This document shows, in pieces, positions 33,311 to 41,681 of a stretch of DNA of 43,737 nt (positions within the stretch are counted from its first letter, which is position 1; each line of letters opens with the position of its first letter). The notes under the pieces were generated by a model that had not been told where the DNA came from, searched no databases, and worked only from the letters and a program-made list of their open reading frames with translations. The translations under genes were made by a program, and so were the position numbers. This stretch comes from QNFN01 sp964195335 (GTDB lineage: Bacteria; Pseudomonadota; Gammaproteobacteria; QNFN01). The DNA is taken from the NCBI GenBank assembly GCA_964195335.1, contig CAXMPC010000135.1, positions 1-43,737 on the forward strand, in the 5' to 3' direction.

Positions 33311-34953
33311 TCCTCTTCTGGTTGCTGGCCGCGGCGATGCTGCTCGTGGCCCTTGCCCTGCTGTTGCCGGCCCTGCTCGGCGGTGGTCGTGAAGGCGGCG
33401 TACGCCGCGACGCTCTTAACATCGCGCTGTTCCGCGACCAGTTCACGGAACTCGAGGCGGACCATGCCGAGGGCAACCTGACCGATGAGCAGCTGGCCGC
33501 GGCAAAACGTGAACTGCAGCGCGAACTGCTCGACGAAGTGGATGGCAGCGAGACGGCAGCCGACGTTAAGCCACGTGGACGGCTGGCCGCGCCCCTGGTC
33601 GGGTTGCTGGTGCCGCTGTTGGCCATCGCTCTCTACCTGCAACTCGGCCAGTCTCACCTGCTGACCGAGGAGGGACAGGCGGAACTGGCGCAGGCCCAGC
33701 AGGCCGCGCACGACATGGCCAATGTCGACGGCATGGTCCAGCAATTGGCTGCACGACTGCAGCAGGATCCAGACAACCTCGAAGGCTGGCAGATGCTCGG
33801 CCGCTCGCTACTGGCGATGCAACGCTACCCGGATGCGGTCCGGGCGTTCGCCCAGACGATCCGCATCGGCGGTGAGCAGCCCGACCTGCTGGCCGACTAC
33901 GCCGAGGCGCTGGCCATGGCCAGCGACGGCCAGCTGATCGGCGATCCACTGGAACTGGTCGACCGGGTGCTGGCGATGCAGCCGATGCACGAAAAGGGGC
34001 TCTGGCTCGCCGGCATCGCCGCCTTCCAGCGCAGCGATTTCGTCGTGGCGCTCGACTACTGGGGCCGTCTCGACCAGGTGATCACCGAGGGTCACCCCAA
34101 CCGGCAGTTGTTGACTGACTATATGGCGCAGGCGCGTAGTGCCCTTGCCGGAGGCGGCGCACCGGTCGCGGCGACCGGCGATGGCATCCCGGCCGCGGCC
34201 GATACATCGATCGAGGTGACCGTCGACCTCGACCCGTCTCTCGCCGGACGACTCGCCGATGGCGACACCCTGTTCGTTTTCGCCCGTGCCGCTCAGGGGC
34301 CGCGTATGCCGCTGGCAATCGTGCGCCAGACAGCCGTGGACTTCCCGCTGACCGTGACCCTCGACGACAGCCAGGCGATGATGCCTAACCTGCGCCTGTC
34401 GGGCTTCAGCGAGGTGACCGTCGGGGCGCGGATCTCGCGCAGTGGCGACGCCACACCGCAACCCGGCGACCTGCAGGGGAGCGTGGGCAAGGTCCTGGTC
34501 GGCGCGGATCGCGAAGTGCGGGTGGTCGTCAGCGAGGAGGTCGTGGCCGCCGCCGCGGCACCGCAGGTGCCTGGCCCGCCCGCATCGCCGCCACCGGCTG
34601 CCGCGACGATGGCGTCGCTCGAGGTGTCGGTGACTCTCGACCCGGCCCTGGGTGATCGCGTCGCGCCTGGTGACACCCTGTTCGTCTTCGCCCGCGCGTC
34701 GCAGGGGCCACGGATGCCGCTGGCGATCGTCCGCCGCCAGGCCGGCGAACTGCCACTGACAGTGACGCTCGACGACTCCCAGGCGATGGCACCCAACTTC
34801 CGTCTCTCCGCCTTTCCCGAGGTCAGCGTCGGGGCACGCATTTCCAAGTCGGGCAACGCCACGCCCCAGCCCGGAGACCTCCAGGGGGGTGTTGCCGGCA
34901 TCCGTGTCGGTAAGGATCATCGGGTGAATCTGACCATCTCAGAGGCGCTCTGA
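33307..34953 (+). CDS. ccmI: CcmI with duplicated C-terminal domain
   Basis: 548-residue apocytochrome chaperone. Two N-terminal helices (about 2-20 and 95-113) flank a cytoplasmic loop, followed by a TPR domain (about 135-270; QQDPDNLEGWQMLGRSLLAMQRYPDAVRAF). The C-terminal domain occurs twice in tandem, about 301-411 and 437-548, at roughly 69 percent identity by eye, joined by a proline/alanine-rich linker. Both copies share GDTLFVFARA-QGPRMPLAIVR and LTVTLDDSQAM. Most CcmI proteins have one copy. CcmI binds the C-terminus of apocytochrome c and presents it to the haem lyase. Confidence 0.93.
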   Translation: MILFWLLAAAMLLVALALLLPALLGGGREGGVRRDALNIALFRDQFTELEADHAEGNLTDEQLAAAKRELQRELLDEVDGSETAADVKPRGRLAAPLVGLLVPLLAIALYLQLGQSHLLTEEGQAELAQAQQAAHDMANVDGMVQQLAARLQQDPDNLEGWQMLGRSLLAMQRYPDAVRAFAQTIRIGGEQPDLLADYAEALAMASDGQLIGDPLELVDRVLAMQPMHEKGLWLAGIAAFQRSDFVVALDYWGRLDQVITEGHPNRQLLTDYMAQARSALAGGGAPVAATGDGIPAAADTSIEVTVDLDPSLAGRLADGDTLFVFARAAQGPRMPLAIVRQTAVDFPLTVTLDDSQAMMPNLRLSGFSEVTVGARISRSGDATPQPGDLQGSVGKVLVGADREVRVVVSEEVVAAAAAPQVPGPPASPPPAAATMASLEVSVTLDPALGDRVAPGDTLFVFARASQGPRMPLAIVRRQAGELPLTVTLDDSQAMAPNFRLSAFPEVSVGARISKSGNATPQPGDLQGGVAGIRVGKDHRVNLTISEAL

Positions 34954-35014
34954 ACCGGCCTCGCTGCACGGCGGCCGTCTTTTCGGTCAGCCAGATTATT
35001 GGCGAGGTTGTTAT

Positions 35015-35410
35015 GTGAACGCCGACGCCTACCTGCTGCTACGAACCACCCATCTAACTTTCGTGAGCCTGAGCCTCGCGCTGTTCCTGTTGCGCGGCTG
35101 GTGGCACTGGAACGGCTCACCGCTACGCAACTCGCGCTGGGCAACTGTGGTGCCTCACGTCAACGACACGCTGCTGCTGCTGGCCGGGATCAGCCTGGCG
35201 ATCATCTTGCGCCAGTACCCATTGGTGGCTCCGTGGCTGACGGCCAAGCTGGTCGGTCTGCTGCTGCACATCGGGTTGGGCATGGCCGCGCTACGCGGTT
35301 GGGTGCAGGGGTGGCAGGCTGGCGTCACCTGGACCGGTTCGATCATCGCGTTCGGCTACGTGGTCGGGGTGGCGCTCAGTCGCGACCCCTGGCTCGGGCT
35401 TGCATCGTAA
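35015..35410 (+). CDS. SirB-family membrane protein
   Basis: 131-residue protein with four predicted membrane helices and the SirB2-like features RTTHLTFVSLSLALFLLRG, PHVNDTLLLLAGI and WLTAKLVGLLLHIGLGM. Function is unknown despite the family name (invasion gene up-regulator). GTG 35015 is used. No strong site is visible. It is the last gene before the lower-GC segment. Confidence 0.8.
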   Translation: MNADAYLLLRTTHLTFVSLSLALFLLRGWWHWNGSPLRNSRWATVVPHVNDTLLLLAGISLAIILRQYPLVAPWLTAKLVGLLLHIGLGMAALRGWVQGWQAGVTWTGSIIAFGYVVGVALSRDPWLGLAS

Positions 35411-35431
35411 GGTTGGATTAGGTCTGGAAAG

Positions 35432-35491
35432 TGGAGCGGTTGAAGGGGATCGGCCCCTCATTAGAGGCTTGGGAAGCTCCTGATCTACCAT
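35432..35491 (-). repeat. Decayed tRNA-Gly 3' fragment (probable att site)
   Basis: 60 bp matching the 3' part of the intact tRNA-Gly at 38638-38711 (55 of 60 positions, including the CCA end and the CCC anticodon loop) in the same orientation. The match stops within the D arm; the acceptor 5' strand is missing and the T arm and acceptor 3' strand carry substitutions, so it cannot be a functional tRNA. This is the arrangement left when an element integrates in a tRNA 3' end. Confidence 0.75.
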
Positions 35492-35761
35492 AAAGCGACA
35501 CAAGCATTAACATTTGATTCAATGGCTTATATGTCAATTCAGACGCCATAGCCTGCAAGATACACCAGAGAGAGAGTCTGAAAGACAATGCGGTTTTGGC
35601 GTGCTACATGGAATACCGTAGTAACCAATCTCTAGAAGCAGGGGTTCAATCAACTAATCCACAAATAAAATAAACAATTAGCCGGATCGTGCATATACTG
35701 AATGTCCACACATTTGGCCGTAATTAACGTTATAAAAAGTAACTGATTCGATGTGCAGTAA
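35492..35761. other. AT-rich gene-free leader
   Basis: 270 bp with no convincing gene, GC well below the window average (35640-35760 especially). A TATAAA at 35731-35736 could be the -10 of the downstream operon, but no matching -35 was found. Together with the tRNA fragment this makes the 351-bp gap after the SirB-like gene. Confidence 0.5.
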
Positions 35762-36583
35762 ATGAATGTGCCATCGCACAATGCCCGATGGCTGCGAATC
35801 CTGGCATTCGCTATCTGCCTGCTTTTGAATGGGAACCTTTCTGCGGAAAGCGACAGTGCACCAGGCTGGCGGCTGGATTCAACCAGTAAAGAGAAATGCC
35901 AGCTAAGCTCGGCAAAGATGACGATGTTCGATGGATACCAGAAGTCCAACATCCAGCTTCACATCACAGCGGAGCGAATCTACTTACGCAGCATGGCGCC
36001 GATAGACAACAACTTTGACGGCAACGGATTCCAGGTCGAAGCCGATTCTCCCGAGGCCCGGCAACAGCTTCTCCGGGCAGAAAAAGAACTCGAGACGTAT
36101 GCCACATATGCAGGCGTTGATATGGACGCTCTGGAAGCCGAGATGCGAGCTGTAAGTGATGATCTCGAGAAGATTCAGGACAACAAGTGGTTCCAGGACT
36201 ACAAACGCAATCCCATCAATGCGGCGCGGCTTGACGAGGAACTCGCCGATGCCATGGAGAGGCTTGCGCCACTGGAAAAGCAACGAGATGGCCTGCTCGC
36301 CTACAACGCCGCGCAGCAAGCGAAAGCCCAGGCACAAGTCACCCTTTCCCGGCTACCCCAGTTTCCTCTCGTGACCTCCAGTAATCTCGAACAGAGAAAG
36401 ACCCTGCATTTCGGCCAACCGCCCGCTGCATTGATTGAGTCATTCAAGCAAGGCTCGGCAATCAGAATTCAACTGAGATTCTGGCCCACCTGGCCGGCAA
36501 CGGGAACGCATGAGGCCAAGCTGTCACTTGCCGGTTTCAACGAGGCCCTCGGGCCGTTTCAGAACTGCGTCGGCCAAGGCTAG
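35762..36583 (+). CDS. Exported protein of unknown function
   Basis: 273 residues, not recognised. A signal peptide is clear (basic start MNVPSHNARW, hydrophobic LRILAFAICLLLNG, AES cleavage near residue 29). The middle (about 95-200) is highly charged and helical, consistent with a coiled coil (EARQQLLRAEKELETYA, EAEMRAVSDDLEKIQDN). The C-terminus looks beta-rich. Two cysteines lie outside the signal region (Cys46 region and near the end). First gene of the island operon, 15 bp before the haem sensor, so it may be its periplasmic partner (inference). Confidence 0.75.
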   Translation: MNVPSHNARWLRILAFAICLLLNGNLSAESDSAPGWRLDSTSKEKCQLSSAKMTMFDGYQKSNIQLHITAERIYLRSMAPIDNNFDGNGFQVEADSPEARQQLLRAEKELETYATYAGVDMDALEAEMRAVSDDLEKIQDNKWFQDYKRNPINAARLDEELADAMERLAPLEKQRDGLLAYNAAQQAKAQAQVTLSRLPQFPLVTSSNLEQRKTLHFGQPPAALIESFKQGSAIRIQLRFWPTWPATGTHEAKLSLAGFNEALGPFQNCVGQG

Positions 36584-36598
36584 CAAAGGAGACTATCA

Positions 36599-37471
36599 GT
36601 GGGATTAAGACAGCGTTTCAGCCTGGTCATTATTCTGGTCTTCCTGGCCGGCCTCATGATTTCGGGTTACATGTCCTACGACCTGCTGCAGGACAAGGCC
36701 GTGGAATCTGTCGAGCAGAAGGCGGGCGTGATGATGGGTGCGGCTTCGGCCATTCGTAACTACACCGTGCAACAGATCCGCCCGAACCTGGAAATGCAGA
36801 TGATGCGGGAATTCCTGCCCCAGTCCGTGCCGGCGTATTCCGCGACCGAGACCTTCAACCAATTGCGGGAGCTTTACCCTGAGTACACGTATAAAGAAGC
36901 CACGCTGAATCCGACGAATCCACGCGACCGGGCTGTTGAGTGGGAAGCGGATATCGTCAATGAGTTCCGCAACCATCCCGACAAAAAAGAGATCTCAGGA
37001 ATCCGGGAATCCGCCACTGGCAAGTCACTCTATCTCGCCCGCCCCATCACGATCACCAGCGGCGCCTGTCTCGGCTGCCACAGCACGCCAGACGTGGCGC
37101 CGGAAACCATGATCGCAAAATATGGCAACTCGAACGGTTTCAATTGGCAACTCAATGAAACGGTCGGCGCCCAGATCGTGACCGTACCCATGAACATCGC
37201 CATCGAGGCGGCCAATCAGGCCTTCACCAGCTTTGTGGTATCTCTCGTCGCCGTCTTTGTTTTCGTGTTTGTCGTGGTCAACTTCCTCCTGGGACACTTG
37301 ATCATCAAGCCGGTGACCAGGATGTCGGCACATGCGGACAAGATCAGCACCGGTGACACGAGCCTGCCGGAATTCGAAGAACACCAGAAAGATGAAATCG
37401 GTGTGCTTGGAAGTTCATTCAATCGCATGCGCAGAAGCCTGGAGCAGGCCATGAAGATGCTGAATGAGTAA
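36599..37471 (+). CDS. Periplasmic c-type haem sensor with HAMP domain (Tll0287-like/DUF3365)
   Basis: 290-residue membrane protein. A first helix (about 7-27) and a second (about 207-230) flank a periplasmic domain resembling the Tll0287/DUF3365 PAS-like haem domain, with covalent haem motif CLGCH (Cys157, Cys160, His161). A HAMP domain follows (about 230-280; KPVTRMSAHADKI) and the protein ends there, with no kinase, methyl-acceptor or cyclase output. GTG 36599 is used with AAGGAG upstream. The haem would be installed by the ccm system encoded next door. Output may pass to the cyclase gene 11 bp downstream (inference). Confidence 0.87.
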   Translation: MGLRQRFSLVIILVFLAGLMISGYMSYDLLQDKAVESVEQKAGVMMGAASAIRNYTVQQIRPNLEMQMMREFLPQSVPAYSATETFNQLRELYPEYTYKEATLNPTNPRDRAVEWEADIVNEFRNHPDKKEISGIRESATGKSLYLARPITITSGACLGCHSTPDVAPETMIAKYGNSNGFNWQLNETVGAQIVTVPMNIAIEAANQAFTSFVVSLVAVFVFVFVVVNFLLGHLIIKPVTRMSAHADKISTGDTSLPEFEEHQKDEIGVLGSSFNRMRRSLEQAMKMLNE

Positions 37472-37482
37472 CCGGTTGACCG

Positions 37483-38592
37483 ATGACCGATCTGAGTAAA
37501 AAACCATTCATTGCCAGCATCCTGTTCCTGGATGTGGTCGGCTATTCAAAGCATTCGGTCGAGCACCAGCATGACATCAAGGAGCATTTCAATACGCTTC
37601 TATCCGAGGCGATTCTTCCTATACCGGACGAGGAGCGCATTGCGATCGATACGGGTGACGGCGCGGCCATATGCTTTCTTGCCCACCCCGAAGTCGCCCT
37701 GCAGGTCGCTCTGATCGCGCGCGACAAGTTGGCGGAAAACACGGTTCAGGAACCTGTGGACTACCAGGTTTGCATGGGGATCAACATCGGACCGGTCAGG
37801 CTGGTCAAGGACATCAACCAGCGACGCAATGTCATCGGTGATGGCATCAATGCTGCGCAGCGAGTCATAAGTTTTGCCGACCCGGGGCAGATCCTGGTGT
37901 CGAGTGCGTTTCACGACATCGTGGCCTTTCTGACCACCGACCACATGAACATGTTCCAGTCCATCGGTACGCGCCCTGACAAGCATGGACGAAACCACAA
38001 TGTGTTCAAAGTGGTGGATGACTACGATGCGAAAAACCTGCTGAAAATCGAATCTAGCGAGAAAACTTTAGAGCCCTCCGAAACACAAATGGTTTCCGGC
38101 GCGGGCACAGACGCGCTCATTCAGAGTGAGACCAACAGCGAGCCTCTCCGGAATATCGAGACCAGGTTTGCCCAGTACGCCGGTCCAATCGCCAAGGTGA
38201 TGGTGCAGAGAGGCATGCGGAAGGCCTCCAGCCATGAGGAACTCTGCAATCTCCTCGTCGACATGATCGCTGAAGAAAAAGACAAGATCGAGTTTCGTGA
38301 CTATTTCTTTAAAGAGATGGAAGGAATCGTACCCCCTCCTGGTGAAGAAACAGCGACCCATACCGATAGCGCAGAGACGAGTGTCAACCAGGCGATTTCA
38401 AGTCATCACTTGATGGCCCTTGAAGAGATGCTAACTCAGCACATCGGCCCGATTGCCAAGATCGTGATCAAGCGTCACGCTTCATGTTCTTCCAGCATGC
38501 AAACCCTATGCGACAACCTGGCGCAGCACATCGAGTCCGAGGAGCAGCAGCAGCGGTTCATCAACCAGACCCGGAGCCTGATCGATTCGTAG
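37483..38592 (+). CDS. Class III nucleotidyl-cyclase-like protein with two C-terminal repeats
   Basis: 369-residue cytoplasmic protein. The cyclase homology domain (about 8-190) keeps metal-binding Asp17 (LFLDVVGYS) and Asp59 (TGDGAA) and the transition-state pair Asn123/Arg127 (INAAQR). The two purine-specifying positions are unusual: Ile55 where adenylate cyclases have Lys, and Asn116 where they have Asp. Two copies of a helical module follow (about 226-275 and 314-362) sharing the core GPIAKVMV/GPIAKIVI. Substrate is therefore uncertain; a non-canonical or regulatory cyclase is possible. It is the last gene of the island operon. Confidence 0.85.
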   Translation: MTDLSKKPFIASILFLDVVGYSKHSVEHQHDIKEHFNTLLSEAILPIPDEERIAIDTGDGAAICFLAHPEVALQVALIARDKLAENTVQEPVDYQVCMGINIGPVRLVKDINQRRNVIGDGINAAQRVISFADPGQILVSSAFHDIVAFLTTDHMNMFQSIGTRPDKHGRNHNVFKVVDDYDAKNLLKIESSEKTLEPSETQMVSGAGTDALIQSETNSEPLRNIETRFAQYAGPIAKVMVQRGMRKASSHEELCNLLVDMIAEEKDKIEFRDYFFKEMEGIVPPPGEETATHTDSAETSVNQAISSHHLMALEEMLTQHIGPIAKIVIKRHASCSSSMQTLCDNLAQHIESEEQQQRFINQTRSLIDS

Positions 38593-38637
38593 CTTCTATT
38601 GGTGTTTATCGGCGGTCGAAGATCAGTGAGTGTTAAG

Positions 38638-38711
38638 TGGAGCGGGTGAAGGGGATCGAACCCTCATTAGAAGCTTGGGAAGCTCCTGTTCTACCATTGA
38701 ACTACACCCGC
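38638..38711 (-). tRNA. tRNA-Gly(CCC)
   Basis: 74 bases on the minus strand. The acceptor stem GCGGGTG pairs with CACCCGC, the D arm is AGTTCAATGGTAGAAC-like, the anticodon stem GGAGC/GCTTC encloses TTCCCAA (anticodon CCC), and the T arm is GAGGGTTCGATCCCCTT. The CCA is encoded. Its 3' end points into the island. Confidence 0.95.
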
Positions 38712-38891
38712 AGTGTGGCTGCTCATTCCGATTCGTGGGCGTTGCCGACGCATCGGGACCGGCATTTAAGCAGCGCCCGGTCGGTTTGACAAGTGAGTAT
38801 GGCGGGATCTGATCTGCAATGGCTCCCAGGCTGGATGACAGCATGATCCGGCCCGTCTGCCGGACCGGGGATCGTGCAGACGGATTCCCGG

Positions 38892-40712
38892 TCAAAACGG
38901 GCTGATGGTGCTCGGCGGGGTCAGCGGCGTCTTCATCGTCGGCTTGTCTGCCGACTCGCAGCGGAAGCTGGAGAAGCTGCGCGTGGTCTCGACCAGTTCG
39001 GTCAGGATCAGGTAGCGCACCTCCTCTCCGACCACCGCCAGGATCTTGGTCCCGACGTCGAGAATCGCGGCTGGAGCCAGCAACTTGGCCTCGTCGAGCG
39101 ACTCGATCGGGGCCGTCATCAGCATGCGGAAGTATTCGCCACCGGCACCGGTACCATCGACCGCACGCCCACCGATGGCAGTAGCGCCGTCGGTCAGCTT
39201 GCGCACGCCGATACTCAGACCACGGCCGGTGAGGAACTGCATCCAGCGGACTGAGCCGATGGTCCACGGGCTGTCGGCATTGGCACGGTAGCCGATGATC
39301 TCACCGACACGGATCTTGGCCGCGGTCTCCACGTCAAGCGACAGGGAGATGCCCCCTTCGCTGACGTCGAACTGTTGCCACGTGGTGGTTTGGAATTTCT
39401 GCCGGAACTTCTGATCGTAATCGGTGGTCCGGTCGACGGTGTCCTTGCGCGTCTCGAATACCGTGTCCCATAGGTCGGCGCCGCCGAGGTCTCCCCCCTG
39501 GAAGACCGAGCTGCGCAGTGACATCTGTGCTCCGGCGTTGGTCGACCACTGCTCCTGGTGGTCGGTCATCAGATCGATGGTCGGACCGCTCTCGCCGGCA
39601 CCACCCGCCACCTTGAGTTCGGTCTTCTCGGGCTCGAAATCGCCTTCTCCGCTGAGGAAGTGGTGACTTGTGCCGAGGCCGACCATCACCTCCACCGGCT
39701 CGAAGACGTTGAGCCGCTCCGAGGTGCGTTCGCGGCGCGCCTCCCAGGCGTGCTTGAGGCGCAGCAGCATGTCGCGGCGCATGCGGTCGATCAGCGGCAG
39801 TCCCTTTTTTTCGTGGCGGCGCTTCTGCTCCAGTGTCTCGATCGGCGCGTTGACCAGCGCACTCGCGCCAGCGACGTTGATGCTGACGCCGTTGAGCGGC
39901 TTGGCCGGGCGATCCATCGGCGCGTAGAGCGGCGGCTGGTCCTGGTCGGGGTCGATGTAGAGGACGCCGGCCACCTCTGATCCACCCGGGACGGGGGTCA
40001 GCTTGCAGCCGTCGATCCACTTGTCGATCTCGGCGAACAGGGTGTAGATCTCGCCTTGCATCAGGTGGTAGGGGTTGGCTAGGTAGAGCAGGATCATCTG
40101 CCGATAGACGTGGTCGATCGATTCCTTTTCGCCGCTATCTGCGCCGCCGCTGGGAACGGCGTTCAGGTGGATCTTGGCCTGGCTGGCAAAGCGGTAGATA
40201 CGGTGCACTTCGCCCCAGATGTGCTCCGGTTCGGGGGCGTAGGCGACATAAGCCTCGAGCAGTTCGTGGGTCAGTGCCTCGATCACCCGGTGGGCGGTGA
40301 CGACCATCGCCTGTGGCACACGTCCAGGGTCACCCTGGTTGAGCAGGTCGACAAAAATGCGCTTGTAGGCGTTGGCGATCTCCTCCAGCAGGCCGCCGTG
40401 CAGTGCGGCGAGTTGGCGGTTGCGCTCGCTCGGCTGGAACGCGGTCTTCTCGCGCTGCTTCTTCATCGCCTTGTCGATACTGAGCGCCTTGGTATGCATC
40501 TGTTCCATGATGCGGTAGCGGATCTCGGTGTTCATCGGGCCGCGGTTCATCTTCACCAGTGCATCGCGCATGCTGGTGGCGGCCTCCTCGACGTTGGCGA
40601 GCGGCAGGGAATCGATCCAGGCGCTGATCTTGGCCGGGTCGGTATTCAGCGCCTCGGCATCCTCGGGGACGGTCGGCACGGTGAGTCGGAGCACGGAGAT
40701 GGTTTCAATCAT
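38892..40712 (-). CDS. PilZ-like domain protein of unknown function
   Basis: 606 residues. The N-terminal two thirds (about 1-420) is mostly helical and not recognised. The C-terminal part has a PilZ-like stretch QFDVSEGGISLSL, matching the DxSxxG part of the c-di-GMP-binding motif. The usual RxxxR a few residues before it is not evident, so c-di-GMP binding is uncertain. No signal peptide or membrane helix. It follows the tRNA in opposite orientation to the island genes. Confidence 0.65.
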   Translation of the reverse strand: MIETISVLRLTVPTVPEDAEALNTDPAKISAWIDSLPLANVEEAATSMRDALVKMNRGPMNTEIRYRIMEQMHTKALSIDKAMKKQREKTAFQPSERNRQLAALHGGLLEEIANAYKRIFVDLLNQGDPGRVPQAMVVTAHRVIEALTHELLEAYVAYAPEPEHIWGEVHRIYRFASQAKIHLNAVPSGGADSGEKESIDHVYRQMILLYLANPYHLMQGEIYTLFAEIDKWIDGCKLTPVPGGSEVAGVLYIDPDQDQPPLYAPMDRPAKPLNGVSINVAGASALVNAPIETLEQKRRHEKKGLPLIDRMRRDMLLRLKHAWEARRERTSERLNVFEPVEVMVGLGTSHHFLSGEGDFEPEKTELKVAGGAGESGPTIDLMTDHQEQWSTNAGAQMSLRSSVFQGGDLGGADLWDTVFETRKDTVDRTTDYDQKFRQKFQTTTWQQFDVSEGGISLSLDVETAAKIRVGEIIGYRANADSPWTIGSVRWMQFLTGRGLSIGVRKLTDGATAIGGRAVDGTGAGGEYFRMLMTAPIESLDEAKLLAPAAILDVGTKILAVVGEEVRYLILTELVETTRSFSSFRCESADKPTMKTPLTPPSTISPF

Positions 40713-40751
40713 GACTCTAGGTTCGTCCCTTAATCCAGCGGATAGCTAGTC

Positions 40752-40769
40752 ACCGGCAGGGTTGCCGGT
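40752..40769. other. Perfect 7-bp hairpin upstream of the PilZ-like gene
   Basis: ACCGGCA, loop GGGT, TGCCGGT. No T-run follows on the minus strand. It lies between the Sel1-repeat gene end (40898) and the PilZ-like gene start (40712), so it could be a weak terminator or a leader structure. Confidence 0.35.
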
Positions 40770-40897
40770 ACCTACCATTCTCTTTATTTCACTGACCCTC
40801 AAGGAATAATAGTCAAACGTTAGCCCACATTGAAGAAGGGTGCCGATAAAAGCCTGACTGCAGTGGGGCCTTTCAGGTATGGGGCTGTTGGCATATG

Positions 40898-41542
40898 TCA
40901 CTGTTTGCGGGTCACCCCGGGCTGTTCCGCAATCCACGCCTCGGCTCGTTCGCGGTCGGATGAGGAGAGATCGGTCGCGACTGTTTCCTGCTTGCGCTGG
41001 GCCAGTTTCTGCCGCGGGACGTTGCCTTCCAGTTCGAAATTTCGCCGCGCCGCGGTGAACCATTTGTAGGCCTCGTAGGGGTCGGCATCGATCCCCAGGC
41101 CCTTGTAGCGCAACTGGCCGAGTTCGTACTGGGCGAGCGGGTCACCGCCATTGGCGGCGCGTTGGAACCAGTCGGCGGCAATGGCGGGATCGGTTTCCAC
41201 GGCCTCGCCGCGCAGGTACATGCGGCCGAGTCGGGCCTGGGCCGCGGGCAGGCCGCCATCGGCCGCCTCACGCACCAGTTTCAAGCCGGCAACGGCGTCG
41301 GCCGTTGTCCCGATGCCGTCGATCGTCAGCAGGCCGAGCAGGTAACGGCCGGTGAGATCGCCCTTGGTCGAGAGTTCGCTGCAGTTCTTGAACGCCGCCG
41401 CGCTGACGGCCGTTTCATGGGTTTTGCGCGCCTGGTCGAACAGGGTCGTGCAGTCGTCTGCGAGTGCCGTTCCGGCCAGCAGGAGCAGCAACCCGGCCGC
41501 GGGCAGGGTGTGGAGGCAGGGTCCGTCTGTTGGCTTGGCCAT
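40898..41542 (-). CDS. Sel1-repeat (TPR-like) exported protein
   Basis: 214 residues with a signal peptide (AAGLLLLLAGTALADD, cleavage near residue 28) and about three Sel1-like repeats (residues 60-165; AGLKLVREAADGGLPAAQARLGRMYLRG, DWFQRAANGGDPLAQYELGQLRYKG). Such repeats mediate protein-protein contacts. A related shorter protein is encoded at 42072-42494. Partner unknown. Confidence 0.85.
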   Translation of the reverse strand: MAKPTDGPCLHTLPAAGLLLLLAGTALADDCTTLFDQARKTHETAVSAAAFKNCSELSTKGDLTGRYLLGLLTIDGIGTTADAVAGLKLVREAADGGLPAAQARLGRMYLRGEAVETDPAIAADWFQRAANGGDPLAQYELGQLRYKGLGIDADPYEAYKWFTAARRNFELEGNVPRQKLAQRKQETVATDLSSSDRERAEAWIAEQPGVTRKQ

Positions 41543-41681
41543 GTCAGATTCCTTGACCGGCTGCGCTGCAGCCCATGGGCCTATCGATTCTAGTAGGCGA
41601 CGGGGAGGGCGGCGAGCCTTGGTTCATGGGGGTGCCCTGGGCTAGATTGGGGTGAGGCAGGAGTTGACCGGGAGAGATGGC

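Larger units (their letters stand above)
35432..38711. mobile_element. Putative tRNA-Gly-bounded integrated segment
   Basis: About 3.2 kb bounded by the tRNA-Gly fragment at 35432 and the intact tRNA-Gly at 38638-38711. It holds three rightward genes (35762, 36599, 37483), has visibly lower GC than the flanks, and interrupts an otherwise dense region. No integrase, transposase or replication gene is present, so it would be a remnant or a deletion derivative. A simple ancient tRNA duplication is the alternative. Confidence 0.5.

Noticed and set aside
35432..35491. Second functional tRNA-Gly
   Set aside because: The 5' acceptor strand is missing and the acceptor and T-arm bases are altered.
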